Source: Lacticaseibacillus songhuajiangensis (GTDB lineage Bacteria > Bacillota > Bacilli > Lactobacillales > Lactobacillaceae). Taken from it: a stretch of DNA of 50,125 bases. Below are positions 7,942 to 17,400 of this stretch, one piece after another. A program made the translations under genes and the position numbers. Under the pieces are notes generated by a model. That model was given only the letters and a program-made list of their open reading frames with translations, ran no database searches and was not told the DNA's origin. The stretch is taken from the NCBI RefSeq assembly GCF_003946025.1, contig NZ_RHNR01000013.1, positions 1-50,125 of the forward strand, written 5' to 3'. Numbering within the stretch: position 1 is the first letter of the stretch; every line of letters begins with the position of its first letter.

Positions 7942-9202
7942 GCGAATTATCATCGCGTTCTGTCTGGCCTTGGGCCTCATCGGTGGCATGACGCTGACGC
8001 ATCACGCGCAGGCGGCAACTGGTGACACGACCGAAGTGATTTTGCACAAGCGGATCTTCCCGAAACTGCAAAATGACGGCACAACGCACCAAAATGATGG
8101 TCAGCTCTTGGGGCAAGACTCCGACTTGTTGACCAAGACGGAAGGGCTGAATGGCGTTATCTACGATGTGTATGACGCGACCAGCCTGATGCAAGACGCG
8201 CTCGACGCGGACATGACGACCGCCGAGTTCGTTGCGAACTACACGGACCGTGACCGTGACTCAGCCTTGCAGCTGATTGAAGAACGCGGGTTGACCCACA
8301 CGACTGAAGCGACGACTGCGTTTGACGCAGCGCTGAATGAAGATGGGGTCGCACGCCTCAATCTGCCTTCCAAGGCAGCAAGCGGCCAAACCGCCGCGTA
8401 CTACTTGATTGAACGCGAAGTGAACCACGACGACGTGCAGGTGGACATTGCGCAGACCAAGCCAATGATGATTGTGCTCAACGTGAAGGGCGAAGACGGG
8501 CAGGTGCTTAACCCGCTCCACATTTACCCGAAGAACGACGTGTACGCACGTGACCCGTACTTCTTCAAGTTCGGTGCGGACGCAGATGGCAACGAACACC
8601 GGCTTGCGGGCGCAGAATTCGTCTTCACCAAAATGGGGGCGGAGGGCCAGACCCTCTACCTCGCGGCGAACCAAGAAGACGCTGCGATTCTCAAGTGGGT
8701 GGAAAGTAGCACCCCTGCAACTGACGCGAACGTGGCCCGTTTCACCTCAGACAAAAACGGTCTGGTGGCCACACCAGGCATCTGGGTGCCAAGCGGTAAC
8801 TACGCATTCTACGAAGTGAAAGCACCTGCTGGTTACGTTCTGGATGAAAGTGCCATTCCGGTGGTCGTACCACCAATGGCGCAGGATGAAAACGGCGAAC
8901 GGCACGTAACCGTGAACGGCGTGGACATCATCGAATCCGACACTGGCATTTTGCCAAACGACGTGATCGAGAAGGCGGAAGCGCGCGTGTACAACTACAA
9001 GAAGGCGGCTTTGCCGGAAACTGAAGAGCAGGAAATTCTCCCGCCAACCACTTCCACACCAAGCAAGCCAGCCGGCAGTACCAGCAGTGGCATTATCCCG
9101 CAGCTGGGTAACAACAGCAGCACCTGGCTCATTCTCCTGGGACTGGCAGTCATGCTGGGTTCCGTCCTTATCTGGCGCAAGCGCCGGGCGGCAGGCAACT
9201 AA
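7934..9202 (+). CDS. spaE: Minor/basal pilin (SpaE-like)
   Basis: A 422-residue protein with an N-terminal signal peptide (MLKRIIIAFCLALGLIGG, then AQA). A pilin N-domain includes YPKNDVYA, and a C-terminal SpaA-type domain runs from about residue 213 with an E-box (YEVKAPAGYV). A Pro/Thr/Ser linker, a membrane helix and an RKRRAAGN tail follow. In spaFED operons the middle gene encodes the minor pilin that anchors the fibre to peptidoglycan. The expected LPxTG is replaced by IPQLG at 388-392, immediately before the membrane helix. The ATG at 7934 is chosen because GGAGG lies 8 nt upstream; earlier in-frame ATGs overlap that site. Its start overlaps the tip gene, so translation is probably coupled. 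Confidence 0.82.
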   Translation: MLKRIIIAFCLALGLIGGMTLTHHAQAATGDTTEVILHKRIFPKLQNDGTTHQNDGQLLGQDSDLLTKTEGLNGVIYDVYDATSLMQDALDADMTTAEFVANYTDRDRDSALQLIEERGLTHTTEATTAFDAALNEDGVARLNLPSKAASGQTAAYYLIEREVNHDDVQVDIAQTKPMMIVLNVKGEDGQVLNPLHIYPKNDVYARDPYFFKFGADADGNEHRLAGAEFVFTKMGAEGQTLYLAANQEDAAILKWVESSTPATDANVARFTSDKNGLVATPGIWVPSGNYAFYEVKAPAGYVLDESAIPVVVPPMAQDENGERHVTVNGVDIIESDTGILPNDVIEKAEARVYNYKKAALPETEEQEILPPTTSTPSKPAGSTSSGIIPQLGNNSSTWLILLGLAVMLGSVLIWRKRRAAGN

Positions 9203-9263
9203 TGAGATCAGTAAATTCCAAAGAAGAAGGTACAAAACGATTAGTGGACCGTAAACAAACGGG

Positions 9264-9283
9264 GATTGCGCAGGTGCGCAATC
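9264..9283 (+). promoter_or_regulatory. Intergenic hairpin before the backbone pilin gene
   Basis: GATTGCGCA pairs perfectly with TGCGCAATC around GG; in practice GATTGCG/CGCAATC with a 6-nt loop. It lies 8-9 nt before the GAGGAGG ribosome site of spaD. No T run follows, so it is not a terminator. It could be an RNA-processing or stabilising hairpin that raises backbone pilin output. Confidence 0.5.
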
Positions 9284-9306
9284 TCACTCATGAGGAGGAA
9301 AACAAC

Positions 9307-10833
9307 ATGAAAACCAGCAAAAAATTCCGCAGCTTAATGGTCTCCGCAGCAGTGTTGGGGATGATGGGCAGTAGCCTGGTAAGTACGGCGACTGCGGTAA
9401 TGGCGGCGGGCGAAACGGGCGAAAAGGTCAGTGTGACGATTCACAAGAAGGATGCGCTGAACTACAACACCAGTATTGATAACACTGGTGAAGAATTGGA
9501 CCATCTTGATGACCTTAAGGATCTTCCTGGCATCAACTTTAGCATCTATGATGTAAGCGATATTTTCTACGACAAATATTTAGATATTAAAGATGATGAC
9601 GACATGGAACAAAAAGCGAAGGACATCATCGAGGATATTACCAACAATATTCAAACCCATATTGAAGGTAAAGACCCGATTCATACAGAGGATACTGATC
9701 CAGATGGGAAAATCAATGCAAGTTTGAACAAATACACTGCTGAAGATCGTCCTGCAGTATACGCAGTTGTTGAAACTGACGAAAACATGGCACCAGCACA
9801 GCCTATTGTATTCATGACCAACATTAAGGGCGAAGGCGGTACGGATTTGAAATCGATTCACCTGTACCCAAAGAACTACACGCTAGACAAGGTCATGGTT
9901 GGACATGAGGATGAAACTGGAGAAAAGAATGCAGTTGATGTGGCGGTAGGTGACACGTTAACTTACCGTGTTAAATATGCGATTCCGTTTGACATTGAAA
10001 ACACAGCCTACACTAGCATCAAATTGACAGATACTTTGCAAGGGGCAGATTTTGTTTCTGGATCAATGAAAGTATTCCATGGAGACAAAGAACTGACAGA
10101 TTCATTGAAACCAGTTGAAAGCGACAATTTGATTTTAGGTGGTACCGCTGGTGAATTGTTTACACTCACCTACGACTTAAGCAACGCTTCTGTGAAGGAG
10201 GACCTTGCGAGTTACCCTGGACAGACTTTAACTGTTGAATACAAGGTTAAAGTGACTAATGCAATGTTTGCAGATGAAGAAAAATCCAACAGTGCCACGT
10301 TGAACGTGAATGGACCTGGCATTAAATCCGAACAGGAAGATACTTCGATTCCTTTCACAACTGGTGGGTTGCAAGCATTTAAGTATGGTAAAGGCAATCA
10401 AGCGAAGGGACTGCCAAAAGCCGAATTTGTTCTCTACAAGGGTACAGGCGCGAATATTTTGTACGCAAAGTTTGATCAGACTAAATTGCCAAATCCGCCT
10501 GTAATCAGTTGGGTTAGCGATAAGGAAAACGCAACCCGCTTGGAATCAGACGGTGATGGCCGAGTTGCAATTAGTGGCCTGAAATATGGTACGTACACCT
10601 TGGAGGAAACCAAGGCGCCAGATGGATTCGTCCTTCCAGCTGAGGGTAAGAGGGCCGAAACCTTTGAAGTAAAAAAGGGTACCTACGCTCTTTCTGCAAG
10701 TCAACCAATTGAAAACGTTCCAGAAGCCGACGGTTCCCTCCCACTCACTGGTGGTATCGGTGTTATCACGCTGATTGTAGTGGGTGGCACGATGATGGCC
10801 ATCAACACACTCCGCAAGAAGAAGGAAGACTAA
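9307..10833 (+). CDS. spaD: Backbone (major) pilin (SpaD-like)
   Basis: A 508-residue pilin with a signal peptide (to about residue 35, ending VMAAG) and an N-domain carrying the pilin motif IHLYPKN. Its Lys189 is the expected donor for sortase-catalysed polymerisation. A middle isopeptide-type domain starts near residue 200 (VAVGDTLTYRVKY), and a C-terminal SpaA-type domain has the E-box YTLEETKAPDGF. The sorting signal is LPLTG at 478-482, with a membrane helix and an RKKKED tail. The frame is open from 9202, but ATG 9307 has GAGGAGG upstream and begins the signal peptide. Length fits SpaD-type backbones better than the shorter SpaA. A 104-bp gap with a strong hairpin separates it from spaE. 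Confidence 0.87.
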   Translation: MKTSKKFRSLMVSAAVLGMMGSSLVSTATAVMAAGETGEKVSVTIHKKDALNYNTSIDNTGEELDHLDDLKDLPGINFSIYDVSDIFYDKYLDIKDDDDMEQKAKDIIEDITNNIQTHIEGKDPIHTEDTDPDGKINASLNKYTAEDRPAVYAVVETDENMAPAQPIVFMTNIKGEGGTDLKSIHLYPKNYTLDKVMVGHEDETGEKNAVDVAVGDTLTYRVKYAIPFDIENTAYTSIKLTDTLQGADFVSGSMKVFHGDKELTDSLKPVESDNLILGGTAGELFTLTYDLSNASVKEDLASYPGQTLTVEYKVKVTNAMFADEEKSNSATLNVNGPGIKSEQEDTSIPFTTGGLQAFKYGKGNQAKGLPKAEFVLYKGTGANILYAKFDQTKLPNPPVISWVSDKENATRLESDGDGRVAISGLKYGTYTLEETKAPDGFVLPAEGKRAETFEVKKGTYALSASQPIENVPEADGSLPLTGGIGVITLIVVGGTMMAINTLRKKKED

Positions 10834-10857
10834 CAGACAAACAGGGGGATGATGCAG

Positions 10858-11622
10858 ATGAAAGGCTGGCTCAGGAAGACAATTTTTATCATCGGCTTGT
10901 GCATCTGCATCTATCCTTTTGCAAGCCGGGCGCTCAACTACTTGCGGATTCAGCATGACTTCCAGACGATTAGAGTCAATAAGGAACGTGAACGGAAGTT
11001 GGCCGAAAAGCTGGACAAAAGTACCGGGCAACCGCTCATGACCGAGTTCACCACCAGCAACATCAAGGGCAAACTCGCCGATCAGTTGCTCGGCAGCATC
11101 GCGATTCCTAAGCTCCAGGTGGCATTGCCGCTCTTCAGCAACGTTTCCGACGCCGCATTGAATCGCGGTGCGGGGGTGTTGCCGGGATCCGGCGCGCCGA
11201 CTGGGGGTAAGGGCAAGCACAGCGTCATCTCGGCGCATGCGGGGCTGCCCGGCAAGGAGTTCTTCAGCAATCTGCATAAGCTGAAGGAGGGCGACAAGTT
11301 CCTAATCACCGTCGCTGGCAAAACGCGGGCGTACAAAGTCGACGCCGTGAACACCGTGCTGCCAACCGACACGCACCTGCTCAAACGCCAAGAAGGCAAG
11401 GACCTGGTTACGCTGCTGACCTGCACACCAGTACCGGCGAACACGCACCGCCTGCTGGTCCGCGGTCACCGCGTGCCGTACACGCCGGCGCTCGCCAAGA
11501 CGGCAACCGCAGCGGGCAAAAGTGGCACGGCCCGGAGCATGGTCATCCTCGCTGGCATCTTCTGGGGCCTGCTGACACTGATTGGGTACGCAATCGGCCG
11601 CCGCAAAGCAAGCGACGCCTAA
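10858..11622 (+). CDS. srtC: Class C pilus sortase
   Basis: A 254-residue membrane-anchored transpeptidase. It has an N-terminal membrane helix, the catalytic His127 in SAHAG, the nucleophile Cys189 in LLTCTP and the catalytic Arg202 in LLVRGHR. A second C-terminal helix (MVILAGIFWGLLTLIGYAIG) is usual for pilin-polymerising class C enzymes. It would join pilin subunits by cleaving the LPLTG-type signals of the three upstream products. The start is placed at ATG 10858, 9 nt after GGGGG. ATGs at 10849 and 10852 sit directly against that site. The gene begins 24 nt after spaD and closes the operon. Confidence 0.9.
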   Translation: MKGWLRKTIFIIGLCICIYPFASRALNYLRIQHDFQTIRVNKERERKLAEKLDKSTGQPLMTEFTTSNIKGKLADQLLGSIAIPKLQVALPLFSNVSDAALNRGAGVLPGSGAPTGGKGKHSVISAHAGLPGKEFFSNLHKLKEGDKFLITVAGKTRAYKVDAVNTVLPTDTHLLKRQEGKDLVTLLTCTPVPANTHRLLVRGHRVPYTPALAKTATAAGKSGTARSMVILAGIFWGLLTLIGYAIGRRKASDA

Positions 11623-11640
11623 ACGCACCATAATATAGTA

Positions 11641-11681
11641 GAAAGTGACTCAAAACCGCACTGCGGGGGTGAGTCACTTTC
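11641..11681 (+). terminator. Terminator of the pilus operon
   Basis: GAAAGTGACTC (11641-11651) pairs perfectly with GAGTCACTTTC (11671-11681). A nested CCGC/GCGG hairpin lies in the loop. The T run is short, so it may work poorly as a strict intrinsic terminator. Confidence 0.7.
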
Positions 11682-11776
11682 GTGCGTTTCGCGAAGTCCT
11701 TACCGGCCACACATATTTTCTGCTAGAATAAATAAATACATAGATGCGTATTCGAAAGGGAGGTCGGCCTGAAGCG

Positions 11777-12598
11777 ATGGAGCCACACCTGATTATTACA
11801 GACATCGACGGCACGCTTGCCGTCGATCACCAGCACGTTTCGCCGCGCACAGTTGCGGCGCTGAACCGGGCCATGGATGCGGGCAGCCGCTTCTTCGTGG
11901 CGACCGGCCGGATGTACGCGCTGGCCAAAATTATGGCGGATCAGGTTGGTCCTCGCGCGGGGGTCATCGGCTCCAACGGGGCGGTCTACGACTTTGCCGG
12001 CAAGCGGGTGCACCACCTGCTCGGGGAAGAAGCGCTGCGGGCTGTTAACGCGGTCACAGAAAGCCACGGGCTGACCGCCTTCTACTTTAGTGACGAAACG
12101 GTTTACTACACCAAGACGCCACCGACTTTTGTCGAGGACGCATTGCGGGTGTTTGAACCTAGCGGCCTGACCGTTGAAGTGCAAGCCGTGGGATCGATTG
12201 ACAACTTGCTGCGGCATGTCGGCGAGATTACCAACGGGATTGTGATTAGCCCGCGCGATGCGTTTGGGCTGAAACGCTCGATGTCCGAACTGGATGCCTC
12301 CGGTCTGTTGCACCTGTCAGCTAGCAACTCCGACAACATGGAGCTGATCCCCAAGGGCGTCGACAAGTCGACCGCCATTACGGAGCTCCAGAAACTTAGC
12401 GGGATTCCACCGGAGCGCACCATTGTCTTCGGCGATGGCATGAATGACCGGGGGATGCTGCGCAAGGCCGGCATCAGCGTGGCCATGGGCAATGCGGTGC
12501 CTGCGGTCAAGGAGATTGCGCGCTACCAGACCGCCAGCAACACTGAAGATGGGATTGCCCTGTTCCTGGAGCGGTACTTTGATTGGAAACAAGACTGA
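11777..12598 (+). CDS. Cof-type HAD-IIB hydrolase
   Basis: A 273-residue cytosolic phosphatase of the haloacid dehalogenase superfamily. Motif I is DIDGTLA near residue 8 (nucleophile Asp). The cap is of the C2 type. Motif IV is FGDGMNDRGML near residue 218, typical of the Cof/YidA group that dephosphorylates sugar phosphates or pyridoxal phosphate. The individual substrate is unknown. ATG 11777 is preferred to ATG 11744 because the conserved motif begins shortly after it and the GGGAGG site lies between the two; the spacing of about 14 nt is long. It is monocistronic, with a terminator downstream. Confidence 0.88.
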   Translation: MEPHLIITDIDGTLAVDHQHVSPRTVAALNRAMDAGSRFFVATGRMYALAKIMADQVGPRAGVIGSNGAVYDFAGKRVHHLLGEEALRAVNAVTESHGLTAFYFSDETVYYTKTPPTFVEDALRVFEPSGLTVEVQAVGSIDNLLRHVGEITNGIVISPRDAFGLKRSMSELDASGLLHLSASNSDNMELIPKGVDKSTAITELQKLSGIPPERTIVFGDGMNDRGMLRKAGISVAMGNAVPAVKEIARYQTASNTEDGIALFLERYFDWKQD

Positions 12599-12626
12599 GT
12601 AACAGTGAGATAATTTTGAGAATTTG

Positions 12627-12656
12627 ACGGGTTCCGCGGCGGCGGGGCCCGTTTTT
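12627..12656 (+). terminator. Terminator of the HAD hydrolase gene
   Basis: ACGGG and CCGC pair with GCGG and CCCGT around a GGC loop, followed by TTTTTG. Confidence 0.8.
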
Positions 12657-12659
12657 GTC

Positions 12660-13072
12660 TGCTCATGGCTGACAGATGTAAATCGCTTGCAATACGCGCA
12701 AACGCTTACAGAAAAATCGCTCACGCTAAGATGAGAAATGTGACGAAATTGGTCAGGCTTTTTGCAAAATTATCCGTCTCACTTCTTTAATTCGGCACAA
12801 ACGCCGCCAAATTAGCGTTCAGAAAGCATGACAAAGCCAAAATTAAGCCAATAATGGCCGGAAAAGTGCGTTTTTCGGACGAATTTATGAGCAGATGCCC
12901 TTTACTTTAATCGCGTTCTAATGTACATTTTTAACTAACAAACTACGAAAGTTTCACGCTAGTCCGAATGCTGATTTTTATCCGTACATAAATGTTCAGC
13001 GTTGACCGGCAAACTTTTGTACAGCTTGGCAGAATAATCTGTCTTTGCACTTATTAAGCGAGGGAGAAGCAC
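12660..13072 (+). promoter_or_regulatory. Upstream region of the opp operon (no gene seen)
   Basis: This 413-bp gap holds no convincing coding sequence. A cre-like 14-mer lies at 12697-12710 (CGCAAACGCTTACA, 12 of 14 consensus positions), next to a related TGTAAATCGCTTGCA at 12677-12691. A GTGACGAAATT motif at about 12738 recurs before the oppA genes. AT-rich sequence with TTGACC at about 13003 precedes oppB, but no well-spaced -35/-10 pair stands out. The length suggests several regulators act here. Confidence 0.4.
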
Positions 13073-13999
13073 ATGACAAAGTACATCATTAAGCGTATCT
13101 GTTATCTGCTCCTGACATTGTTCATCATTGCGTCCATTACGTTCTTCTTGATGAAATTAATGCCAGGGACACCGTTCAACAACCCGAAGATCCCTGCTGA
13201 GCAGTTGGCTGCCTTGAAGAAGGCCAACGGGCTCGACAAGCCGGTCTACGTCCAGTACTTCAAGTACTTGGCTGGTGTTGTGCACGGCGATTTCGGGACA
13301 TCCTACCAGTTCGCTGGTCAGAGTGTTTCCCACCTGATTAGTTCCCGTGTGGCACCTTCTTTGCAGATTGGTGCTCAGGCCATGGTTGTCGGCACACTGC
13401 TCGGGATTCTGCTTGGGGCAATCGCCGCAATTCGCGCGAACACGTGGGTTGACTCCGTTGCCACCATCTTCGCCATCCTCGGCCGGTCCATCCCTAACTT
13501 CGTGTTTGCGGCTCTGCTCCAGTTCTGGCTCGCGTTCAAGTGGCACATCTTCCCAATCGCATTGTGGGATGGGGCTTCGTCATCCGTTCTGCCAACGATT
13601 GCGCTGGCTATGGCGCCACTGGCCCAGACGGCACGATTCATGCGTACCGAAATGGTCGATGTCCTGAACTCCGATTACATTGAACTCGCCCGGTCCAAGG
13701 GTGAATCTGAATGGCAAACCGTTGCTAAGCACGCACTGCGTAACTCCATGATTCCAATCGTCACCATCATCGGACCTATGGCCGTTGACCTCATGGTTGG
13801 GTCACTGGTTGTTGAAAACATCTTCGCTATCCCTGGTATTGGGGAACAGTTCGTTCGCTCCATCCTGACGAACGACTACCCAACCATCATGGGCCTGACG
13901 ATGATGTACTCCGTAATGCTGGTTGTCGTGCTGCTGGTCGTCGATATCCTCTATGGCTTCATCGACCCACGTATCCGTCTTGCTGGGGGGTCTAAATAA
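13073..13999 (+). CDS. oppB: Oligopeptide ABC transporter permease OppB
   Basis: A 308-residue inner-membrane permease starting with IKRICYLLLTLFIIASITFF, the usual first helix of OppB/DppB. It has about six membrane segments and an EAA loop near residue 208 (ELARSKGESEWQTVAKHALRN) that docks the ATPases. It forms the peptide channel with OppC. ATG 13073 has AGGGAG upstream. It is first in oppBCDF, a tight operon with gaps of 0-11 bp. No oppA is included; binding proteins are supplied by the separate paralogues downstream. Confidence 0.93.
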   Translation: MTKYIIKRICYLLLTLFIIASITFFLMKLMPGTPFNNPKIPAEQLAALKKANGLDKPVYVQYFKYLAGVVHGDFGTSYQFAGQSVSHLISSRVAPSLQIGAQAMVVGTLLGILLGAIAAIRANTWVDSVATIFAILGRSIPNFVFAALLQFWLAFKWHIFPIALWDGASSSVLPTIALAMAPLAQTARFMRTEMVDVLNSDYIELARSKGESEWQTVAKHALRNSMIPIVTIIGPMAVDLMVGSLVVENIFAIPGIGEQFVRSILTNDYPTIMGLTMMYSVMLVVVLLVVDILYGFIDPRIRLAGGSK

Positions 14000-14001
14000 G
14001 T

Positions 14002-15018
14002 ATGGCTGATTACAAAATTAACGCTGATAGCTTTACCAAAGCACATATTGAAAAAGAAGCCTCAGAACACATCTCCACACCTTCACTGACCTTCACGCAG
14101 GATGCGTTCCGGCGTCTGAAGCGCAACAAGGTGGCCATGGTGGCCCTGTGGATTCTCATCATCATGATTCTGCTGTCCGTGCTGTCCATTTGGATTTCAC
14201 CACACAACCCAGATACGCAGCACCTGAAGTGGAACAACTTGCCACCAAAGATTGCCAATTTCAACATTCCTGGTTTTAACGGGCACGGCCTGTACCAGGG
14301 GGCTGAAACTGACGTCTACAAGGCTAGTGGTGTGCCAAACAACATTTGGTTCGCCCTGGGGACTGACTCACTCGGCCGTGATATTCTCAGCCGCATCCTC
14401 GTTGGGACCCGTGTTTCGCTCTTTGTTGCCTTCATGGCGACCCTGTTTGACCTGACCATCGGGATCCTTTATGGGATTGTCTCTGGTTGGAATGGCGGGA
14501 TTGTCGATAACATTCTCCAGCGGATTATCGAAATCATCAGTTCCATTCCTAACCTGGTTGTGGTTATCCTGATGCTCCTGGTGTTCAAGCCAGGTCTGAC
14601 CAGCATCATCGTGGCGATCGCGTTTACTGGCTGGGTGACGATGGCCCGACTGATTCGTGCTCAGACGCTGCAGTTGCGTGACCAAGAATTCGTTTTGGCG
14701 GCGAAGACGCTGGGCGAATCACCTTGGAAGATTGCGCTGCACCACCTGATTCCAAACCTGTCTTCAACTATTATCATTCAGACCATGTTTACGATCCCAA
14801 CGGCGATCTTCTTTGAAGCTTTCCTGTCCTACATCGGGATTGGGATTCCTGCACCAACGGCTTCTCTGGGGACTTTGCTGTCTGACGGGCAAAAGAACTT
14901 CCGTTTCCTGCCTTACCAGATGGTTTACCCCGCGATTGTTATTTCGGTTCTGATGCTGGCGTTCAACCTGCTCGCCGATGGTCTGCGTGACGCCTTTGAC
15001 CCACGCTCTGCACGCTAG
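14002..15018 (+). CDS. oppC: Oligopeptide ABC transporter permease OppC
   Basis: A 338-residue permease with a long cytosolic N-terminus (about 45 residues). The first membrane helix is MVALWILIIMILLSVLSIWI. A large extracellular insert follows (residues 70-115), then the core with an EAA loop (LAAKTLGESPWKIALHHLIPN). This is the standard OppC/DppC layout, with an N-terminal OppC_N segment. It starts 2 nt after oppB and is likely translated by coupling. It pairs with OppB to form the membrane pore. Confidence 0.93.
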   Translation: MADYKINADSFTKAHIEKEASEHISTPSLTFTQDAFRRLKRNKVAMVALWILIIMILLSVLSIWISPHNPDTQHLKWNNLPPKIANFNIPGFNGHGLYQGAETDVYKASGVPNNIWFALGTDSLGRDILSRILVGTRVSLFVAFMATLFDLTIGILYGIVSGWNGGIVDNILQRIIEIISSIPNLVVVILMLLVFKPGLTSIIVAIAFTGWVTMARLIRAQTLQLRDQEFVLAAKTLGESPWKIALHHLIPNLSSTIIIQTMFTIPTAIFFEAFLSYIGIGIPAPTASLGTLLSDGQKNFRFLPYQMVYPAIVISVLMLAFNLLADGLRDAFDPRSAR

Positions 15019-15029
15019 GAGGTGTAATT

Positions 15030-16148
15030 GTGAGCAAAATCCTTGAAGTAAATAACCTGGAGATTGATTTCAACACTTACGCCGGTACTGTGCACGCGAT
15101 TCGCAACGTGTCCTTCCACCTTGATAAGGGGGAAACACTGGCAATCGTTGGTGAATCTGGTTCTGGTAAGTCTGTTACCCTGCGCACCATCATGGGCTTG
15201 CTGGCTAAGAACGGGGAAGTTAAGAACGGGGAAATCCTGTTCAACGGTCAGGACATTCTCAAGAAGTCCGAAAAGGAACTCAACGCGATGCGCGGTAACG
15301 ACATCTCGATGATTTTCCAAGACCCAATGACTTCTCTTGACCCAACAATGCCAATTGGTAAGCAAGTGGCCGAAGTGCTCCGCATTCACGGCAGCATTTC
15401 CAAGAAGAGCGCGCTCGATGAAGCTGCTCGAGTTCTGGAACTCGTTGGGATTAAGGACGCCAAGGCGCGTCTGAAGGACTACCCACATCAGTTCTCAGGT
15501 GGTCAGCGGCAACGTATTGTTATCGCGATTGCCATCATCAACAACCCGCAGATCCTCATCGCCGACGAACCAACCACCGCGCTGGACGTGACGATTCAGG
15601 CCCAGATTCTGAACCTGCTGAAGGAACTGCAGACGAAGATTGATACTTCAATCATCTTCATCACCCATGACCTGGGGGTTGTGGCCGGGATTGCGGACCG
15701 AGTTGCGGTTATGTACGCCGGCAAGATTATTGAGTACGGGACCGTTGATGAAATTTTCTACAATGCCCAGCACCCATACACTTGGGGCCTGCTCGAATCC
15801 ATGCCAACGCTGGAGACAAACTCCGACCGTCTGCACGCGATTCCTGGTACGCCACCAAGCTTGATTAACCCACCAGTTGGGGACGCCTTTGCAGCCCGTA
15901 ACGCATACGCCATGAAGATTGACACCGAACAGGAACCACCATTCTTCAAGGTCTCGGACACGCACTACGCCGCAACATGGCTGCTCCACCCAGAAGCACC
16001 CGCTGTGGAATTCCCACCAGAAATCGCGCGGCGGCGTGAAGTCTGGAAGAAAATGAACCCGCAGCTTGCAGGCAAGGATCCCGAAGCACAAGCACCTGCA
16101 CCAGAAGCAAAGGCCGCTGCAAGTAGTACTGAAAAGGAGGCTGACTAA
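15030..16148 (+). CDS. oppD: Oligopeptide ABC transporter ATPase OppD
   Basis: A 372-residue ATPase with Walker A GESGSGKS, signature FSGGQRQR, Walker [13 protein letters not shown], the switch His in FITHDL, and the C-terminal oligopeptide/dipeptide transporter extension. It powers uptake with OppF. The start is GTG at 15030, with a strong AGGAGGTG site 5 nt upstream; no better ATG lies nearby. The C-terminus carries an extra tail of about 20 residues rich in Ala, Glu and Pro that is not part of the fold. The stop codon abuts the oppF start. Confidence 0.93.
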   Translation: MSKILEVNNLEIDFNTYAGTVHAIRNVSFHLDKGETLAIVGESGSGKSVTLRTIMGLLAKNGEVKNGEILFNGQDILKKSEKELNAMRGNDISMIFQDPMTSLDPTMPIGKQVAEVLRIHGSISKKSALDEAARVLELVGIKDAKARLKDYPHQFSGGQRQRIVIAIAIINNPQILIADEPTTALDVTIQAQILNLLKELQTKIDTSIIFITHDLGVVAGIADRVAVMYAGKIIEYGTVDEIFYNAQHPYTWGLLESMPTLETNSDRLHAIPGTPPSLINPPVGDAFAARNAYAMKIDTEQEPPFFKVSDTHYAATWLLHPEAPAVEFPPEIARRREVWKKMNPQLAGKDPEAQAPAPEAKAAASSTEKEAD

Positions 16149-17099
16149 ATGGCTGACGAAAAAAAGGAAGTCTTGGTCTCCGTCAAGCACCTGGAACAGT
16201 TCTTTAACCCTGGTAAGAAGGATGAAGTTCGCGCGATTCAGGACATCTCCTTTGACATCTACAAGGGTGAAACACTCGGGCTGGTAGGTGAATCCGGTTC
16301 TGGTAAGACCACAACTGGTCGGGCCATTATCCGGCTGTACAAGCCAACGAACGGGGAAATCCTGTTCAACGGCACGGACATCGCTAAGCTGCGCAACGGT
16401 TCCAAGGACATGCAGGAATTCCGGCGCGAAACCCAGATGATTTTCCAAGATCCATACGCGTCCTTGAACCCCCGGATGAAGGTTAAGGACATCATTGCTG
16501 AGGGGATTGATATTCACCACTTGGCAAAAGACAATGCGGACCGTGACGCACAGGTTGCAAACCTGCTCGAACTGGTTGGGCTTAACCCTGACCACGCAAC
16601 GCGTTACCCGCATGAATTCTCCGGTGGTCAGCGGCAGCGTATCGGGATTGCCCGCGCGCTTGCCGTGCAGCCTCAGTTCATCATTGCCGACGAACCTATC
16701 TCCGCGCTGGACGTTTCCATTCAGGCCCAGGTTGTTAACCTGCTGAAGGAAATCCAGGAACAGCGGAACCTGACTTACCTGTTCATCGCGCATGACTTGT
16801 CCATGGTTAAGTACATTTCCGACCGCATCGCCGTTATGCACTACGGCCGTCTGGTCGAACTGTCGACAGCGGATGAAGTTTACAACCACCCACTGCACCC
16901 ATACACGCAGAGCTTGCTTTCTGCCATTCCAATCCCTGACCCTGAAGTTGAACGTCGCCGCCGGCCGGTGGAATACGACGCCAGCATCGAAGAAGACGGC
17001 CAGAAGCGGACGATGGTTGAAATCACCCCAGGTCACTTCGTTTTCGCTGCTGAAAGCGAAATTGAAGGCTACAAGGCCAAGGCTGCGAGCTACAAGTAG
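16149..17099 (+). CDS. oppF: Oligopeptide ABC transporter ATPase OppF
   Basis: A 316-residue ATPase with Walker A GESGSGKT, signature FSGGQRQR, Walker [13 protein letters not shown] and the C-terminal extension ending in peptide-transporter motifs ([16 protein letters not shown]). It dimerises with OppD under the OppBC pore. Ribosome site AAAGGAGG lies inside the oppD end, and the ATG follows the oppD stop directly. Family E repeat copy E1 begins within 8 nt of the stop codon and precedes the operon terminator. Confidence 0.93.
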   Translation: MADEKKEVLVSVKHLEQFFNPGKKDEVRAIQDISFDIYKGETLGLVGESGSGKTTTGRAIIRLYKPTNGEILFNGTDIAKLRNGSKDMQEFRRETQMIFQDPYASLNPRMKVKDIIAEGIDIHHLAKDNADRDAQVANLLELVGLNPDHATRYPHEFSGGQRQRIGIARALAVQPQFIIADEPISALDVSIQAQVVNLLKEIQEQRNLTYLFIAHDLSMVKYISDRIAVMHYGRLVELSTADEVYNHPLHPYTQSLLSAIPIPDPEVERRRRPVEYDASIEEDGQKRTMVEITPGHFVFAAESEIEGYKAKAASYK

Positions 17100-17106
17100 G
17101 TAGAGA

Positions 17107-17285
17107 GAGCGGATTTCAATGCGTTTAGCCACCGAGCACTAACGTAATCAGCCACCTATTTCCGTACTTTGGGAATAGGTGGCTGATTGGGTTAGGCACA
17201 GGGGGCTGCATTGGAAGCCGCGTTTGTAGGCCGGATTCTCACCTTGATTCAGATTGGTCAGAATCCGGCCGAGTGCGGAGCACTC
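17107..17285 (+). repeat. Family E structured 3'-UTR element, copy E1
   Basis: The layout shared with copy E2 (28587-28790) has five parts. First is a conserved 5' block (GAGCGG, then ATGCG, TTAGC, GAGCA, TAACGTAAT). Second is hairpin 1, 17146-17160 with 17174-17188, a 15-bp perfect stem whose sequence differs from E2 but keeps pairing. Third is GGGTTA. Fourth is hairpin 2, GGCCGGATTCT (17229-17239) with AGAATCCGGCC (17260-17270), enclosing the conserved CTCACC and GATTGGTC. Fifth is a small hairpin GAGTGC/GCACTC at 17271-17285. It lies in the 3' UTR of oppBCDF. No ORF is evident. It may be an RNA motif or a small palindromic mobile repeat. Confidence 0.75.
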
Positions 17286-17311
17286 TAGTAGATTTGTGCA
17301 TAAGTACAGAG

Positions 17312-17362
17312 CAAGCCCGACACACACCGCACAGGACGGTGTCTTGTCGGGCTTGTTTTTTT
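17312..17362 (+). terminator. Terminator of the opp operon
   Basis: CAAGCCCGACA (17312-17322) pairs perfectly with TGTCGGGCTTG (17345-17355). An inner CACCGC/GACGGTG stem and TTTTTTT follow the pattern of a strong terminator. Confidence 0.9.
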
Positions 17363-17400
17363 ACATATTGACGAATTAATGAACGCGGAGGAAACGGATA

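Noticed and set aside
9202..9306. Extended N-terminus of the backbone pilin from ATG 9202
   Set aside because: It would place 35 charged residues before the signal peptide, and the strong ribosome site lies just before ATG 9307.
15648..17132. Very long open frame antisense to oppD/oppF; similar ones lie antisense to the oppA genes
   Set aside because: They mirror the strong third-position bias of the real genes, lack ribosome sites and recognisable domains, and overlap clear coding sequences entirely.
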